In this document: piece after piece, positions 6,832 to 15,900 of the stretch
Numbering within the stretch: the stretch's first letter is position 1
How the letters are laid out: each line of letters opens with the position of its first letter
From: CAZSHG01 sp964606695 [NCBI: uncultured bacterium]
GTDB taxonomy: Bacteria; UBP14; UBA6098
DNA: 64,000 nucleotides
Direction: 5' to 3'
NCBI GenBank assembly: GCA_964606695.1
Contig: CAZSHG010000003.1
Coordinates: 1-64,000, forward strand
The notes under the pieces: model-generated
Database searches by the model: none
Told to the model about the DNA's origin: nothing
The model's input: the letters and a program-made list of their open reading frames with translations, nothing else
Made by a program: the position numbers and the translations under genes

Positions 6832-9695
6832 TCTCCCATCATCGCCCGGACGAAGGGGTTGGTTTCCAGTTCGTAGAGTTCACTCAGGCGACGCAAGGTC
6901 TCCTTCCCGCCGATTTTTACGAGCGCTTTAGCCGAATGCCCGCGAACTACCGGGCTGTCGTCCTGAATCAGCGGCATCAGCGCGGAACGGGCTTGCGCCT
7001 TGCGGATTTCCAGGACGTTCGCGTCCATGTCCTCGTCTTTCGCCATCCTGGCGATCATGGAGGACAGCACGCGTATAAGGTGAAGCTGTTTGGTCGATTT
7101 AGTTTTCGGAACGAGGTAAGCCACCGTGTCGAAGGCTTCCTCGGACATATTCGAAAGTCCGAACTGCGCGGCGAGTCTCACGGTGATATAGTCGTCGGAG
7201 AGGAAATCGATCATCGCGGGTATTCCGCGAGGGTCGCTGAAATCTGCCAGCGCTTTTGCAACCATGTATCGCACCGGCTGTCGCTTGTCCTTGCGATATT
7301 TCATAATCGGCGGCACCGCGCGATTATCGCCAATCTTGCCCAATGCCGAGATCGCGCCGATTCGGGTACGTTTCTCTTTGAGTAGTGGCAGAAGCGAATC
7401 CACCGCCGAGGTGTCCCCGATTTCGCCGAGGATATATATAGCGTTGCCCAACCGTTCGCGGTCGTCGCGTTCGTGAAGAGCCTCAAAAAGGCACGACATC
7501 ATTAATTCCGGTTTTTTCTCGCAGAAGTTCTTTATCGTTCGAGTGCGCAGGCTGGATTTCGTGCCCAGTTGCTTCTCGCAGATGTAATCCGCGGCGACCT
7601 GCCCGGAGTCGAGTAGTTCCTCAAAGGCCTTGTCCGCCTTGTCTTTAGCTGAACCGACTCCCCATGCGCTGGCTTCGTTGAAAATGTCCTCGATAGTCCG
7701 GTCGGTGGTGTCGATTTCCTCTTCGGCCTTCTCCTCGGAAAGTTCCTTCACAGGATCGGGGAAAGGCACGCTCTCGATATCCATCCCGAAGGCGATCTCG
7801 CCTGGAAACCAGTATTCGTTGTTGTCGGCGTAATCGACGTCGTTGTAGAGGTCGTCCCCCTGGAGTTCGAGGAACAGGGCGACGTTGCCGGTGCCGCGCG
7901 CGCCGCGGGCGTAAGCCCAATTCGAGGAGCGGTCGTATCGTTTGGAATACATATCCTTACCGTTGCGATCTACGAACAGGGCGAAGGAATTTGTAATCGC
8001 ACAGGCGTTGCCGCCGTCGATGACATAGATATCGTCGCCACGATATTCGGAGAAGAATCCGACGGAATAATCGTGCGCAGATCCCTGCCCCGGCCCTTGC
8101 GGCGAAACATATATGTCGTTCCCGCCGCGATCTACCAGTGAACCAACCGAGAGATGAATTCCTGATCCCTGCGGATACCAGACGGATGTGTAAACGTCGT
8201 TGCCGGAGTTATCGACCAGCATCGCGAGTCCATACCAGTAGCTAACGCCCTGAGAATAAACTCCCGCCGAATAGGTGTCGTTGCCTCCCTTATCGAACAG
8301 GAAGCCGATGCCGCCGGAAACGTCCGGGCGCCAGCCTATAGCAAACCCCTGTGCGAAGGAATGATAATCGAAGGGGGCGAGTGGATCGTGTGAAAATTTC
8401 CCTCCGCAGAAATACTGGTCGGAACCGGAATGATCGGCGAGGAAACCGAAGCCCTTCGGCCCGGCGAAACCCTGCGCGTGGACGTTCGCTCTGTAGCCGT
8501 CCTCGCCGTGAAGTTCGATTTGTAATCCCAATCCGAAATTTCCCGCACCCTGGACATAGGTGCCTCCCTGATAGAGATCGTCGCCTTCGTAATCAATCAG
8601 AATACCCGACCCAAAAAGACCGGAACCTTGTGCGTAATGATCCGCCAGATAGACATCGTTGCCGGATAGATCGGCTATCGCGCCGACTCCGAAAACACCA
8701 GACGCCTGCGCAAAGATATCGCCGCGCGAATCGTAATAATCGTTGCCCGCGACATCGATAACCACGCCGAAATTCGTTTTGCCGACGACGCCTACGCCCT
8801 GATCTCCACGATAGACGTCGTCGCCACCAGGATCGAGGATAATTGTGGCGTCGCCGAAATAATCCATACCATTTGACCCGATTATGACTTTGCCCCATCG
8901 AGTTTCGATCGAAATCGCACTCTCGATTTCCGGCAGGATCGAATCCGGGGATAATTTTTCAATAGCCATCTCGATTCCCGTCGCGACAGCCGCGGTGGCC
9001 AGACCGAGTTCAACATAATCGAATGCGGCCATAGTGCCATAGAGCGAATCCAGGTGAATTTCCCAGGTTGTGTCGTATTCGTGGCCAAAAAGATCCATGA
9101 AGTAGTATTCCAGGCTATCCGCGAGAGTGTCCTCGCCGTCCGTCCAGAACAGCGGGAGGAGTTGAAGCAATGAATCCAGCGATTCGGTCGATACGTCCTC
9201 CATCATTCCAGCACGGTGCTCGGAGGCGATGTCAAAAGACGCCAGCAAAATCCGCAACGAGCTTCGATACGGTTCCTCAAGCAGTGCACCGGTAGTGTCC
9301 CTACCTGCGATTCGCTCGATTTTCCGTTCCAGACCGCGATATTCCCGCCCCGGGAGTTCTTCGTCAATGGCGGCGAAGGACCATTTGACTACCTCCGGTA
9401 AATTCGCGCGTTCCTCGATTACAGTTTTCGTCCACGAATCGATAGTATCCGGCAAATCGAAGGGGCTATCCAGAAATAATTCGACTCGCGAAAGCCGAAA
9501 CAGCGTATCCGACGCCCATTTCTTCTCGAAACCGGCGTCCTTCCGGGTCAATCCGGAAAATTCCAGTGCCGAATCGATTTGTTCCCACGAGAAATCGTCC
9601 AGCGACGGTGGGAACGTGTCCTCGGGTTCCTCGTTGAAAGCGAGAATTGTCGATGTAGTAAGGATGATTAAACTCGCAACGGTAAAGTATCTCAT
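6828..9695 (-). CDS. secreted HEAT-repeat protein with RTX-like GGNDxY repeats
   Basis: 955 residues, with AAGGAG five bases before the ATG at 9695. Residues 1-19 are a signal peptide. About 20-280 is an acidic, helix-rich region that I cannot assign. About 285-615 holds some 13 repeats of the type [GS]G[ND]DxY followed by AQGSGxFGxGxLxD, spaced about 23-30 residues, which looks like a beta-solenoid with turns resembling, but not identical to, RTX calcium nonapeptides. About 750-955 are HEAT repeats (GEIGDTSAVDSLLPLL, ALGKIGDNRAVPPI and others). Similar architectures occur in FCB-group genomes, but the function is unknown. There is no T9SS tail. It heads the operon with the flavin reductase-like gene and a lipoprotein. 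Confidence 0.85.
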   Translation of the reverse strand: MRYFTVASLIILTTSTILAFNEEPEDTFPPSLDDFSWEQIDSALEFSGLTRKDAGFEKKWASDTLFRLSRVELFLDSPFDLPDTIDSWTKTVIEERANLPEVVKWSFAAIDEELPGREYRGLERKIERIAGRDTTGALLEEPYRSSLRILLASFDIASEHRAGMMEDVSTESLDSLLQLLPLFWTDGEDTLADSLEYYFMDLFGHEYDTTWEIHLDSLYGTMAAFDYVELGLATAAVATGIEMAIEKLSPDSILPEIESAISIETRWGKVIIGSNGMDYFGDATIILDPGGDDVYRGDQGVGVVGKTNFGVVIDVAGNDYYDSRGDIFAQASGVFGVGAIADLSGNDVYLADHYAQGSGLFGSGILIDYEGDDLYQGGTYVQGAGNFGLGLQIELHGEDGYRANVHAQGFAGPKGFGFLADHSGSDQYFCGGKFSHDPLAPFDYHSFAQGFAIGWRPDVSGGIGFLFDKGGNDTYSAGVYSQGVSYWYGLAMLVDNSGNDVYTSVWYPQGSGIHLSVGSLVDRGGNDIYVSPQGPGQGSAHDYSVGFFSEYRGDDIYVIDGGNACAITNSFALFVDRNGKDMYSKRYDRSSNWAYARGARGTGNVALFLELQGDDLYNDVDYADNNEYWFPGEIAFGMDIESVPFPDPVKELSEEKAEEEIDTTDRTIEDIFNEASAWGVGSAKDKADKAFEELLDSGQVAADYICEKQLGTKSSLRTRTIKNFCEKKPELMMSCLFEALHERDDRERLGNAIYILGEIGDTSAVDSLLPLLKEKRTRIGAISALGKIGDNRAVPPIMKYRKDKRQPVRYMVAKALADFSDPRGIPAMIDFLSDDYITVRLAAQFGLSNMSEEAFDTVAYLVPKTKSTKQLHLIRVLSSMIARMAKDEDMDANVLEIRKAQARSALMPLIQDDSPVVRGHSAKALVKIGGKETLRRLSELYELETNPFVRAMMGE

Positions 9696-9774
9696 TTTAC
9701 TCCTTTTGTTTGTCTTAAAATGAGGCTTTTACGACATACGGTCAAGGAGAAACCCGGATATTTTAAGAATATAA

Positions 9775-9802
9775 TTGTAAATTTAGAGATGATAGATATA
9801 TT
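9775..9802 (+). promoter_or_regulatory. probable promoter of the 5'-nucleotidase gene
   Basis: TTGTAA (9775-9780), a 16-base spacer and TATATT (9797-9802), 30 bases before the ATG at 9832. The match is by eye and moderate; a short leader is implied. Confidence 0.4.
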
Positions 9803-9831
9803 AAGGCAAGGTTAACAAAAGATATGGAAAT

Positions 9832-11679
9832 ATGAAGAAAACAATTCTATTCTTACTACTTGGCACGTTATCACCCTTATTGGCGAGCCCCATTCATTTT
9901 GTTCTGGTAAACGACTGCCACGCGGTTATGGAATCCTGGGGATATCGTGATGAGATTACTCTCGATGGCTGTTTCGGCGGTTACGCCCGTGCGTTTCACG
10001 TAATAGATTCTCTGAGGACGCTCTATCCCGATATGCTTTTCCTCCACGCCGGTGATATATTTACCGGAGATTTCCTTTCCACAATGACTGTCGGTAAGGG
10101 GGTGTGGGATTTGTGGATGAAGGCCAGTGTCGAGGGTTTCGCGATAGGCAACCACGAATTCGAATATGGCCCGGGAGCGCTGGATACCGTCCTCGGCAAG
10201 ATAGATGTCCCGCTTATATGCGCCAACATCGATGCGAGTGGTTATCCGAACCTTGAAGCTTCTACAGCGCCTTACAGGATTTTCAGTTTCCCCGGCGATT
10301 CGATGGAGGACAGCGTCCAAATTGCCGTTTTCGGCGCGTGCACCGAAGAAGCGGATAACGCCGGTTGGACTGATCCCCTCGACCTGGGGGACGCCGTTAC
10401 AGGTATCGATACTTTCGGCCTACCGCCCGAGGCCGATGCCGCAATCGCACTTACCCACCTCGATTATTCGGATGACTACGACGTAGCGGATCTCCCATTT
10501 ATCGACGCTGTGCTCGGCGGGCATAATCACAGCGTGCTCGACGAAGTGGTCTGGGAGGTCGCCGGAACGGACAGCACGCCCATTGTCAAAGCCGGACCAT
10601 TGATAATTCGTGTCGGACATCTGACTATGGATTACGACGAAATAAACGGACTGCGATTCGTCGATTGGGATCCGATTCCCGTCGTAGAAGGAACGCCCGA
10701 GAGCCCGGAAGGTCGCATCGCTCTCGATGCCTGGCGTGATACGATTATCGCGAATCCTTATGTGGGGATAGACCCATACGAAACCGTCGCTTTTGTGGCG
10801 GATTCTAAAATCGGAAGCACGCCAACAGGAATCCCGGACAGCGGCTGGAACGATTCTCCCGAAGGCAACCTTGTTACGGAAGCCTACCGCACGATCCTCG
10901 ATACAGATATCGGCGTGGAGGGCCGCGGGGCGCTACGATTATCCCTTTGGACCGGCCCCGTTACAATTGCCGACCTGTTCAGGGCGGCTCCTGCGGGAAG
11001 ATATCCCCTTAAGGGACTCAATTCCCGTTTAATTACTATCTCCGTTACCGGTCAACAACTTAAAACCATGCTCGAATACGCCCTCCTCGGGGCGGGTTTT
11101 TCCGCCGAGGTTTTTCCGGAATTCAGCGGCATGAGAATCGAATACGATCCTTCGGGTTCGATGTTAAATCGTATCAACACATCCACATGGACAATAAACG
11201 GAACTCCGTGGATTTCGACCGACACATATAGAGTCGCGGGCACCGAAATGCTGGAATACGCTATGAGTCTTATAGGGATTCCCTCCGAAGAAATTATCCA
11301 TTCGGATACGACCGTATGGGAAGCGCTGATGGCCTATTGCACAGACCCCGCTTTCCTTCCGGTTTATAGTTCGGACGGCAGATTGAAAGATATAACGGCG
11401 GGCATTAGCGAATTGGTGGACCGCCCGACAAGCACGGAACTGCGAGCCTGGCCAAATCCGTTCAACTCCAACGTGAAAATCGAATCGGATAAGACTATTC
11501 AAGCGATAGAGATATTCGACTTAACGGGGCGTCTCGTAAAAAGGATTTCCAACGTTCCTGTAAACGAGGTGCCTATAGTATGGTCGCCAAACCGGTTTAT
11601 ATCGACGGGAGTTTATCTCGTCAGGACGACACTCGCCGACGGCATGGTTTCGAAGACTCCGGTTGTTTACGTGAAATAA
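9832..11679 (+). CDS. secreted 5'-nucleotidase / metallophosphoesterase with T9SS sorting domain
   Basis: 615 residues. Signal peptide 1-19. The calcineurin-like metallophosphatase domain has the metal-binding motifs in order: VNDCH (Asp28, His30), AGDIFTGD (about 70-78), GNHEFEYG (about 105), LTHLD and GGHNH (about 230). A C-terminal 5'-nucleotidase domain covers about 315-510. Residues about 535-615 form a type A T9SS sorting domain (WPNPFN, FDLTGRLV, GVYLVR). The enzyme would dephosphorylate nucleotides or related phosphoesters at the cell surface, probably for phosphate or nucleoside scavenging. It is divergent from the HEAT gene and convergent with the LptF/G permease. Exact substrate (5'-nucleotide or 2',3'-cyclic) is open. 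Confidence 0.9.
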   Translation: MKKTILFLLLGTLSPLLASPIHFVLVNDCHAVMESWGYRDEITLDGCFGGYARAFHVIDSLRTLYPDMLFLHAGDIFTGDFLSTMTVGKGVWDLWMKASVEGFAIGNHEFEYGPGALDTVLGKIDVPLICANIDASGYPNLEASTAPYRIFSFPGDSMEDSVQIAVFGACTEEADNAGWTDPLDLGDAVTGIDTFGLPPEADAAIALTHLDYSDDYDVADLPFIDAVLGGHNHSVLDEVVWEVAGTDSTPIVKAGPLIIRVGHLTMDYDEINGLRFVDWDPIPVVEGTPESPEGRIALDAWRDTIIANPYVGIDPYETVAFVADSKIGSTPTGIPDSGWNDSPEGNLVTEAYRTILDTDIGVEGRGALRLSLWTGPVTIADLFRAAPAGRYPLKGLNSRLITISVTGQQLKTMLEYALLGAGFSAEVFPEFSGMRIEYDPSGSMLNRINTSTWTINGTPWISTDTYRVAGTEMLEYAMSLIGIPSEEIIHSDTTVWEALMAYCTDPAFLPVYSSDGRLKDITAGISELVDRPTSTELRAWPNPFNSNVKIESDKTIQAIEIFDLTGRLVKRISNVPVNEVPIVWSPNRFISTGVYLVRTTLADGMVSKTPVVYVK

Positions 11680-11691
11680 TTGTTAGCGTTA

Positions 11692-12771
11692 TCAATCCCG
11701 ATGTGAGAAAAGCAACATAAAACCCGCCACCCCAAAAATGATATTCCCGAGAACTGCGGCGAGAAAAGGCTGTAAATTGCCGTTATAACCCAGCACCTGC
11801 CCCACCTTAATCGCGCCGAAATAGATGAAGGCGATAGTTATCGACTGCGCGAATCCAACCACCAATCCGCCACGACGGAACCGCAGAACCAACGGCACCC
11901 CGAAAAGTAAAATCACGAAATTTATGAAGGGATAGGATATTTTCATATAGAGGTCTGTTTTCTCTTTGAGGGGATCCCCACCCGCCCTTTCGACTCGCTC
12001 TATAAATTCCCTTAACTCGAAGAATCCCATCTCGTCGGGATCGGCGCGGCGTTCGGCCAATTCGGCCGGCGACTCGTCCAGCTGGATAATCCTGGAATCG
12101 AATTTTTTGTATGTGTTCGTCGAATCCGCATGGAACTTGTAAGCGTGACCGTCCTTGAGTTCCCATTTCCCGGCGTCGTATTCCATTCTTCTGGCGCGGA
12201 GAAGTTCGCTAACCTCGTCTTTGTCGCCGTAAGTGATAACGAGCACCTCGTGCGCCCGGTTTCGCTTTGGATCCAATATCTCTATCGATAGAATTCTGCC
12301 GTCTTCGGTCTGGTATAGGAGTTTTTTCACTCTTCCGGTCGATGTCCTATTGCTTTTGTTAATCCTTTCGTCCTTGATCTCGTCGCGTAACTCGTTCGTC
12401 CGCGGCACAACCAGTTCGCCGAAGGCCATAATAACGACCGACCAGAATAATCCGAACACCAGAATCGGCACCGCTATTCGCATCGAACTTATACCACCCG
12501 ACCGAACCGCCACCACCTCGCGGTGCTTGGACATCTGTCCGCATGAGAAATCCGCCGCGAGCAACATCACTATAGGACTAACCAGGACTACAATGTAGGG
12601 AAGGTAGGTCAAATAATAGAGGATGATATCGCTTAAAACCGCCCCCCTGTCGATGAACCTGTCCAGGTTCTCTATGACATCGATAACGTAAAACAAGGTC
12701 AGAAACGCCAGGGAAGCCCACGCTACCCAGATCAGAAACTGCCGCAAAGTATATTTATCGAGTGTTTTCAA
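11692..12771 (-). CDS. LptF/LptG family lipopolysaccharide export permease
   Basis: 359 residues of the YjgP/YjgQ family. These permeases pair with the LptB ATPase to extract lipopolysaccharide from the inner membrane and pass it to the periplasmic bridge. Visible: LDKYTLRQFLIWV at the start, three membrane segments in the first 120 residues, a periplasmic beta-jellyroll region at about 130-255, and three membrane segments at about 270-355 (MKISYPFINFVILLFGVPL). The start is a TTG at 12771, chosen because the family begins with this sequence; no strong ribosome binding site precedes it. No second permease gene lies beside it, so the partner subunit would be encoded elsewhere. Whether it is LptF or LptG cannot be decided. 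Confidence 0.9.
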   Translation of the reverse strand: MKTLDKYTLRQFLIWVAWASLAFLTLFYVIDVIENLDRFIDRGAVLSDIILYYLTYLPYIVVLVSPIVMLLAADFSCGQMSKHREVVAVRSGGISSMRIAVPILVFGLFWSVVIMAFGELVVPRTNELRDEIKDERINKSNRTSTGRVKKLLYQTEDGRILSIEILDPKRNRAHEVLVITYGDKDEVSELLRARRMEYDAGKWELKDGHAYKFHADSTNTYKKFDSRIIQLDESPAELAERRADPDEMGFFELREFIERVERAGGDPLKEKTDLYMKISYPFINFVILLFGVPLVLRFRRGGLVVGFAQSITIAFIYFGAIKVGQVLGYNGNLQPFLAAVLGNIIFGVAGFMLLFSHRD

Positions 12772-12857
12772 TCTTATTAATCACCGGTTTTTTGTCCCGC
12801 AAAACATATTCCAATAATATACAATAATCAAAAAATGTAATTGGGAAAGGATTATTG

Positions 12858-12898
12858 TTGATTATTCCCCATTCTCAGTTATATTTTTTATTCTGAGA
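12858..12898 (+). promoter_or_regulatory. promoter of the pilus-like operon with an inverted repeat around the -10
   Basis: TTGATT (12858-12863), 16 bases, TATATT (12880-12885). TCTCAG (12873-12878) and CTGAGA (12893-12898) form an inverted repeat that brackets the -10 box, which could be an operator. The ATG follows at 12906. Confidence 0.4.
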
Positions 12899-12905
12899 TA
12901 GTATT

Positions 12906-13343
12906 ATGAATTTACCGTTGACCAGAAAAGAAATAATATTAATTTCAACTATCGTCGTCGGGATTGTCGGCGGCGGTGGGATTATGGCTATTGCGCAGGG
13001 CGGTGAGCGGCCGTTCCCGGATTTCGGCCCCGAACAGGAAATAGAGATTGCCGGGGAAACCGAAACGGAAAATGCCGAAGGTGATTCTAAATCGGCGTAT
13101 AGAACTTCGGGAACCGAAAAAGGAAGCGAACCGGAGGAACAAAAAGGCCCGGTCAATATCAATACGGCGGGAGAAAACGAATTGACGAGACTCAACGGCA
13201 TCGGCCCGGCTCTGGCAAAGAGAATCTGCGACGATAGAAACGCAAACGGCCCATTCAAATCTATCGACGATTTGCAGAGGGTTAAAGGAATCGGCCCGGC
13301 AACCGTCGAAAAGAACAGAGATATGATAATATTAGGAAATTGA
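12906..13343 (+). CDS. ComEA-like helix-hairpin-helix protein
   Basis: 145 residues. Residues about 10-32 form an N-terminal membrane anchor. An acidic, low-complexity linker follows to about 78. Residues about 80-145 are a double helix-hairpin-helix domain of ComEA type (VNINTAGENELTRL, NGIGPALAKRI, then GPFKSIDDLQRVKGIGPATV). In competence systems ComEA binds DNA in the periplasm. The protein would be anchored in the inner membrane with the DNA-binding domain outside the cytoplasm. It is the first gene of an operon with a pseudopilin and PilM/PilN/PilO-like genes, which supports a DNA-uptake or pilus-related role. Its stop overlaps the next frame. Confidence 0.8.
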   Translation: MNLPLTRKEIILISTIVVGIVGGGGIMAIAQGGERPFPDFGPEQEIEIAGETETENAEGDSKSAYRTSGTEKGSEPEEQKGPVNINTAGENELTRLNGIGPALAKRICDDRNANGPFKSIDDLQRVKGIGPATVEKNRDMIILGN

Positions 13344-13378
13344 AAACAAAAAATAAAACCACCAGGACGGAGGAAAAA

Positions 13379-13867
13379 GTGAACAGAAGGTCCGGAGTCT
13401 CTATATTAGACGTCGTAATCCTGATTCTTATGGTCGGGGTTATCGCCGCTTTGGTTATCCCAAAAACACGAATGCAGAAAAAAGAACAGGCCGTTGTGAA
13501 ATGCCACGAACAGCAGTTGGCAATTTCCGAGGCAATGATGCGATTCTTCACGACCGCCGGGGATACCACGCTTCTCAATATAGAAGAGAACCCGGCTGAA
13601 GAGACCGATTCTACAGCCGAAGCCGAGGGTGCCGGGGAAGAAGTTATTGAAGAAGAAGCGGAAGAAGACACGATACCTGAAATACGCCTTTTCACGGAGG
13701 ATACGACTCTTCTTCGTCCCTATCTCGATAAAAAGTATTCATTTACATGTCCATTGGACGGCGACGAGTATATCATCATCGCGAGGGATTCCATTTTCTA
13801 TTCGATTTCATGTCAGAACGACGGACATGGGCAGGTAATAAAAGGAAGAGCTACCTGGGAAGAATAA
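13379..13867 (+). CDS. type IV prepilin / pseudopilin-like protein
   Basis: 162 residues from a GTG at 13379, chosen because GGAGG lies five bases upstream; a TTG at 13340 in the same frame overlaps the previous stop but has a poorer context. The N-terminus is prepilin-like: RRSG, then VSILDVVILILMVGVIAALV, a hydrophobic helix. The residue at +5 after the Gly is Asp rather than the usual Glu. A long Glu-rich stretch at about 70-100 interrupts the globular part, followed by a two-Cys C-terminal region (CPLDGDEY, SCQNDGHG) typical of pseudopilins. It would be cleaved by a prepilin peptidase and assembled in a pseudopilus. Confidence 0.75.
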   Translation: MNRRSGVSILDVVILILMVGVIAALVIPKTRMQKKEQAVVKCHEQQLAISEAMMRFFTTAGDTTLLNIEENPAEETDSTAEAEGAGEEVIEEEAEEDTIPEIRLFTEDTTLLRPYLDKKYSFTCPLDGDEYIIIARDSIFYSISCQNDGHGQVIKGRATWEE

Positions 13868-13879
13868 GGGAGGTTTGAG

Positions 13880-14917
13880 ATCGAACTGGGTCTCGACAAA
13901 CTGCTTAAAGGCTCAAAAGCTAAAAAGGGTAAAAAGAAGGCTGACCCCAAAGCGGCCTCCGTCGATCTTTTCCCTGACGGCATCTCTCTGGAACCGAAAA
14001 GAAAAGCCCTGGGGATTACTCTCGACGAGAATAAGGCGATAATAGTTCAGGCGGATATCTCGAAAAAGGGCATCGTTGTCGATAAAATTACCTCGATGCC
14101 CGTTAACGATGAACAGGTTTTCTGGAGTAGAATCAGGGATTACCATTCCCTCGCTTTCGATTTCAACGAACTCAAGAAGAATAAGAAAATCAAAGCCTCC
14201 GCCGGTTCGATAAACCTCCCCATGCAATTCTGCGATCTCAAGGTCTATGATTTCCCGAAAGGCTACATGAAAAAAAGCAGTCTCGACTGGGAAATCCACC
14301 AGAATTTCATCGAAGACACGAGCAATTATCGCTTCGATCACCTTGAAACCGGAAAGAGCGAGAAGGGGGTTTACGATATACTTGTCTCGGCGCTTTCAAC
14401 AGTCATCGACGAAAGAGCGACTACAATGCTGGCTATGGGATTGAAAGTCGTCGCGGTCGAACCGGATATTATTTCTCTATATAATGGACTGGCTTCGCTT
14501 TCAAAAAACCTACCGGCAAAAACTATCCTGCTGGTGGATGTTTCATATCCATACAGCAGTTTCGCACTGGTTAACAACGGTGTTTTTATGCCGGGTGTTT
14601 CCTTTAAGGTCGGCAAAAATTTCCTTAAAGAGGGAATATTGGATATCCTCCCGGGGTTAGCGCTCGATATCGTCAAGGCGTTTAACAGACGCTTCGATTT
14701 AATCGGATTCGACCTCGTGGAAAATAAGCCGGAATTGCTAATTGTCAGCGGCGGGTCTGTGAATGAGGACATCGCCAATTTCCTCTCACAGGAACTCGAA
14801 ATGAAACCATACCTGTCAAACCCGGTTGACAGAAGCCCGATTAAGATCAAAGACCGTAAATCGAAAGTAAGCTGGTTTTCCTATATCAAAGCGCTTGGAT
14901 TAGCGCTCAGAAGCTGA
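13880..14917 (+). CDS. pilM: PilM/GspL-like actin-fold pilus assembly protein
   Basis: 345 residues if translation starts at 13880. The homologous frame clearly extends upstream of the first ATG (14096): LGITLDENKAII is the typical first strand of a PilM-type actin fold. No ATG, GTG or TTG occurs in this frame after the previous stop; a GGGAGG at 13868 sits six bases before an ATC at 13880, and a CTG at 13886 is the alternative. PilM-like proteins form a cytoplasmic ring under PilN and PilO in type IV pili. Further features: ALSTVIDERATTM, KTILLVDVS (nucleotide-binding strand) and LLIVSGGS near the C-terminus. It overlaps the next gene by one base. Confidence 0.75.
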   Translation: MELGLDKLLKGSKAKKGKKKADPKAASVDLFPDGISLEPKRKALGITLDENKAIIVQADISKKGIVVDKITSMPVNDEQVFWSRIRDYHSLAFDFNELKKNKKIKASAGSINLPMQFCDLKVYDFPKGYMKKSSLDWEIHQNFIEDTSNYRFDHLETGKSEKGVYDILVSALSTVIDERATTMLAMGLKVVAVEPDIISLYNGLASLSKNLPAKTILLVDVSYPYSSFALVNNGVFMPGVSFKVGKNFLKEGILDILPGLALDIVKAFNRRFDLIGFDLVENKPELLIVSGGSVNEDIANFLSQELEMKPYLSNPVDRSPIKIKDRKSKVSWFSYIKALGLALRS

Positions 14918-15900
14918 TGGCCAAACTACTATATACAAATTTACTCGGCGAGGAGATTCCGCCCCCTGAACCGATTCCCGAATCGGCTATTCCGAAAGCG
15001 GCTAAAGTTAAGTCAACTAAGGGCAAGAAGCTCTATTATGCCGTGTTCGGTGCCGTTCTTATCATTGCTCTGGCTATCGGTGGATATATCATCATTACTA
15101 ACTACTTCGAAAAGAAGGGAGAGGATATAGAAGAAAGGGTTCAGATACCCTTCAAACCCCCCGAAGGCATGGCTGTTCCCGACGGACAGACCGATGGCGG
15201 CGATTTGCCTGAAGCCGGTAAACCTCCAAAGGATACCACATCGGAAAAAACACCGTTCCCCGGCAAGAATAAAGCCGGCGGGCTTGCTCAAATCCCGTGG
15301 TTAGGCGCTTACGAGAAGATAATCGCTATTCTGCCGGACGCCGGAGCAAGAATCTATTCGATAACTTCCGGCCCCGAGGGGTGGATTTTCCTATCGGGGA
15401 AAACGGAAGGTAAGGTGACAGAATCCATATTGCCCGGATTCGATTTTGAAAAGATCGATATCATCAAATCATCCAAAACGGACAATATTACTACTTTTGT
15501 AATCAACGCGAAGGTCCCCCCCATCGATGAAATTAATTTCGATCCTAAACCCGTCCCCCCGTATGAAAGGGGCACAATTATACGCAAGCTCGAATCTATC
15601 GCGAGAGAGAACGGATTATCGGACGTCGTTTCGGAAGCGGTCAAACACGAGAAAATTACCGATGGTAGCCGATATTTAATTTCTCTATCGGCGGAGGGCA
15701 AGCTGGAAAACGTCGAGGCTTTCACGAAAGCTGTGATGAATCTGGAATCTATGATGGAAATTAGCAAAATCTCTCTCGACGGCATGTCCGGGAAACCATT
15801 AACGAGTGATAATCTTAAATTTGGCGTTATTTACCGTGTTTACGATCTCCCAAAAATAAAGGAACCCCAGGTAGAACGACCTCTCGCCACGGAATTGTGA
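14917..15900 (+). CDS. PilN/PilO-like inner-membrane protein
   Basis: 327 residues. A short cytoplasmic N-terminus contains LLYTNLLGEEI, possibly the PilM-binding segment seen in PilN proteins. A single membrane helix lies at about 40-62 (YYAVFGAVLIIALAIGGYII), followed by a Pro-rich linker and then two alpha/beta regions (about 145-200 and about 215-310) that look like the ferredoxin-like folds of PilN and PilO. This suggests a fusion or simplification of the two into one polypeptide (inference). It would link the cytoplasmic PilM-like ring to the periplasm. It overlaps its neighbours on both sides by 1 and 4 bases, so all are translationally coupled. Confidence 0.6.
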   Translation: MAKLLYTNLLGEEIPPPEPIPESAIPKAAKVKSTKGKKLYYAVFGAVLIIALAIGGYIIITNYFEKKGEDIEERVQIPFKPPEGMAVPDGQTDGGDLPEAGKPPKDTTSEKTPFPGKNKAGGLAQIPWLGAYEKIIAILPDAGARIYSITSGPEGWIFLSGKTEGKVTESILPGFDFEKIDIIKSSKTDNITTFVINAKVPPIDEINFDPKPVPPYERGTIIRKLESIARENGLSDVVSEAVKHEKITDGSRYLISLSAEGKLENVEAFTKAVMNLESMMEISKISLDGMSGKPLTSDNLKFGVIYRVYDLPKIKEPQVERPLATEL

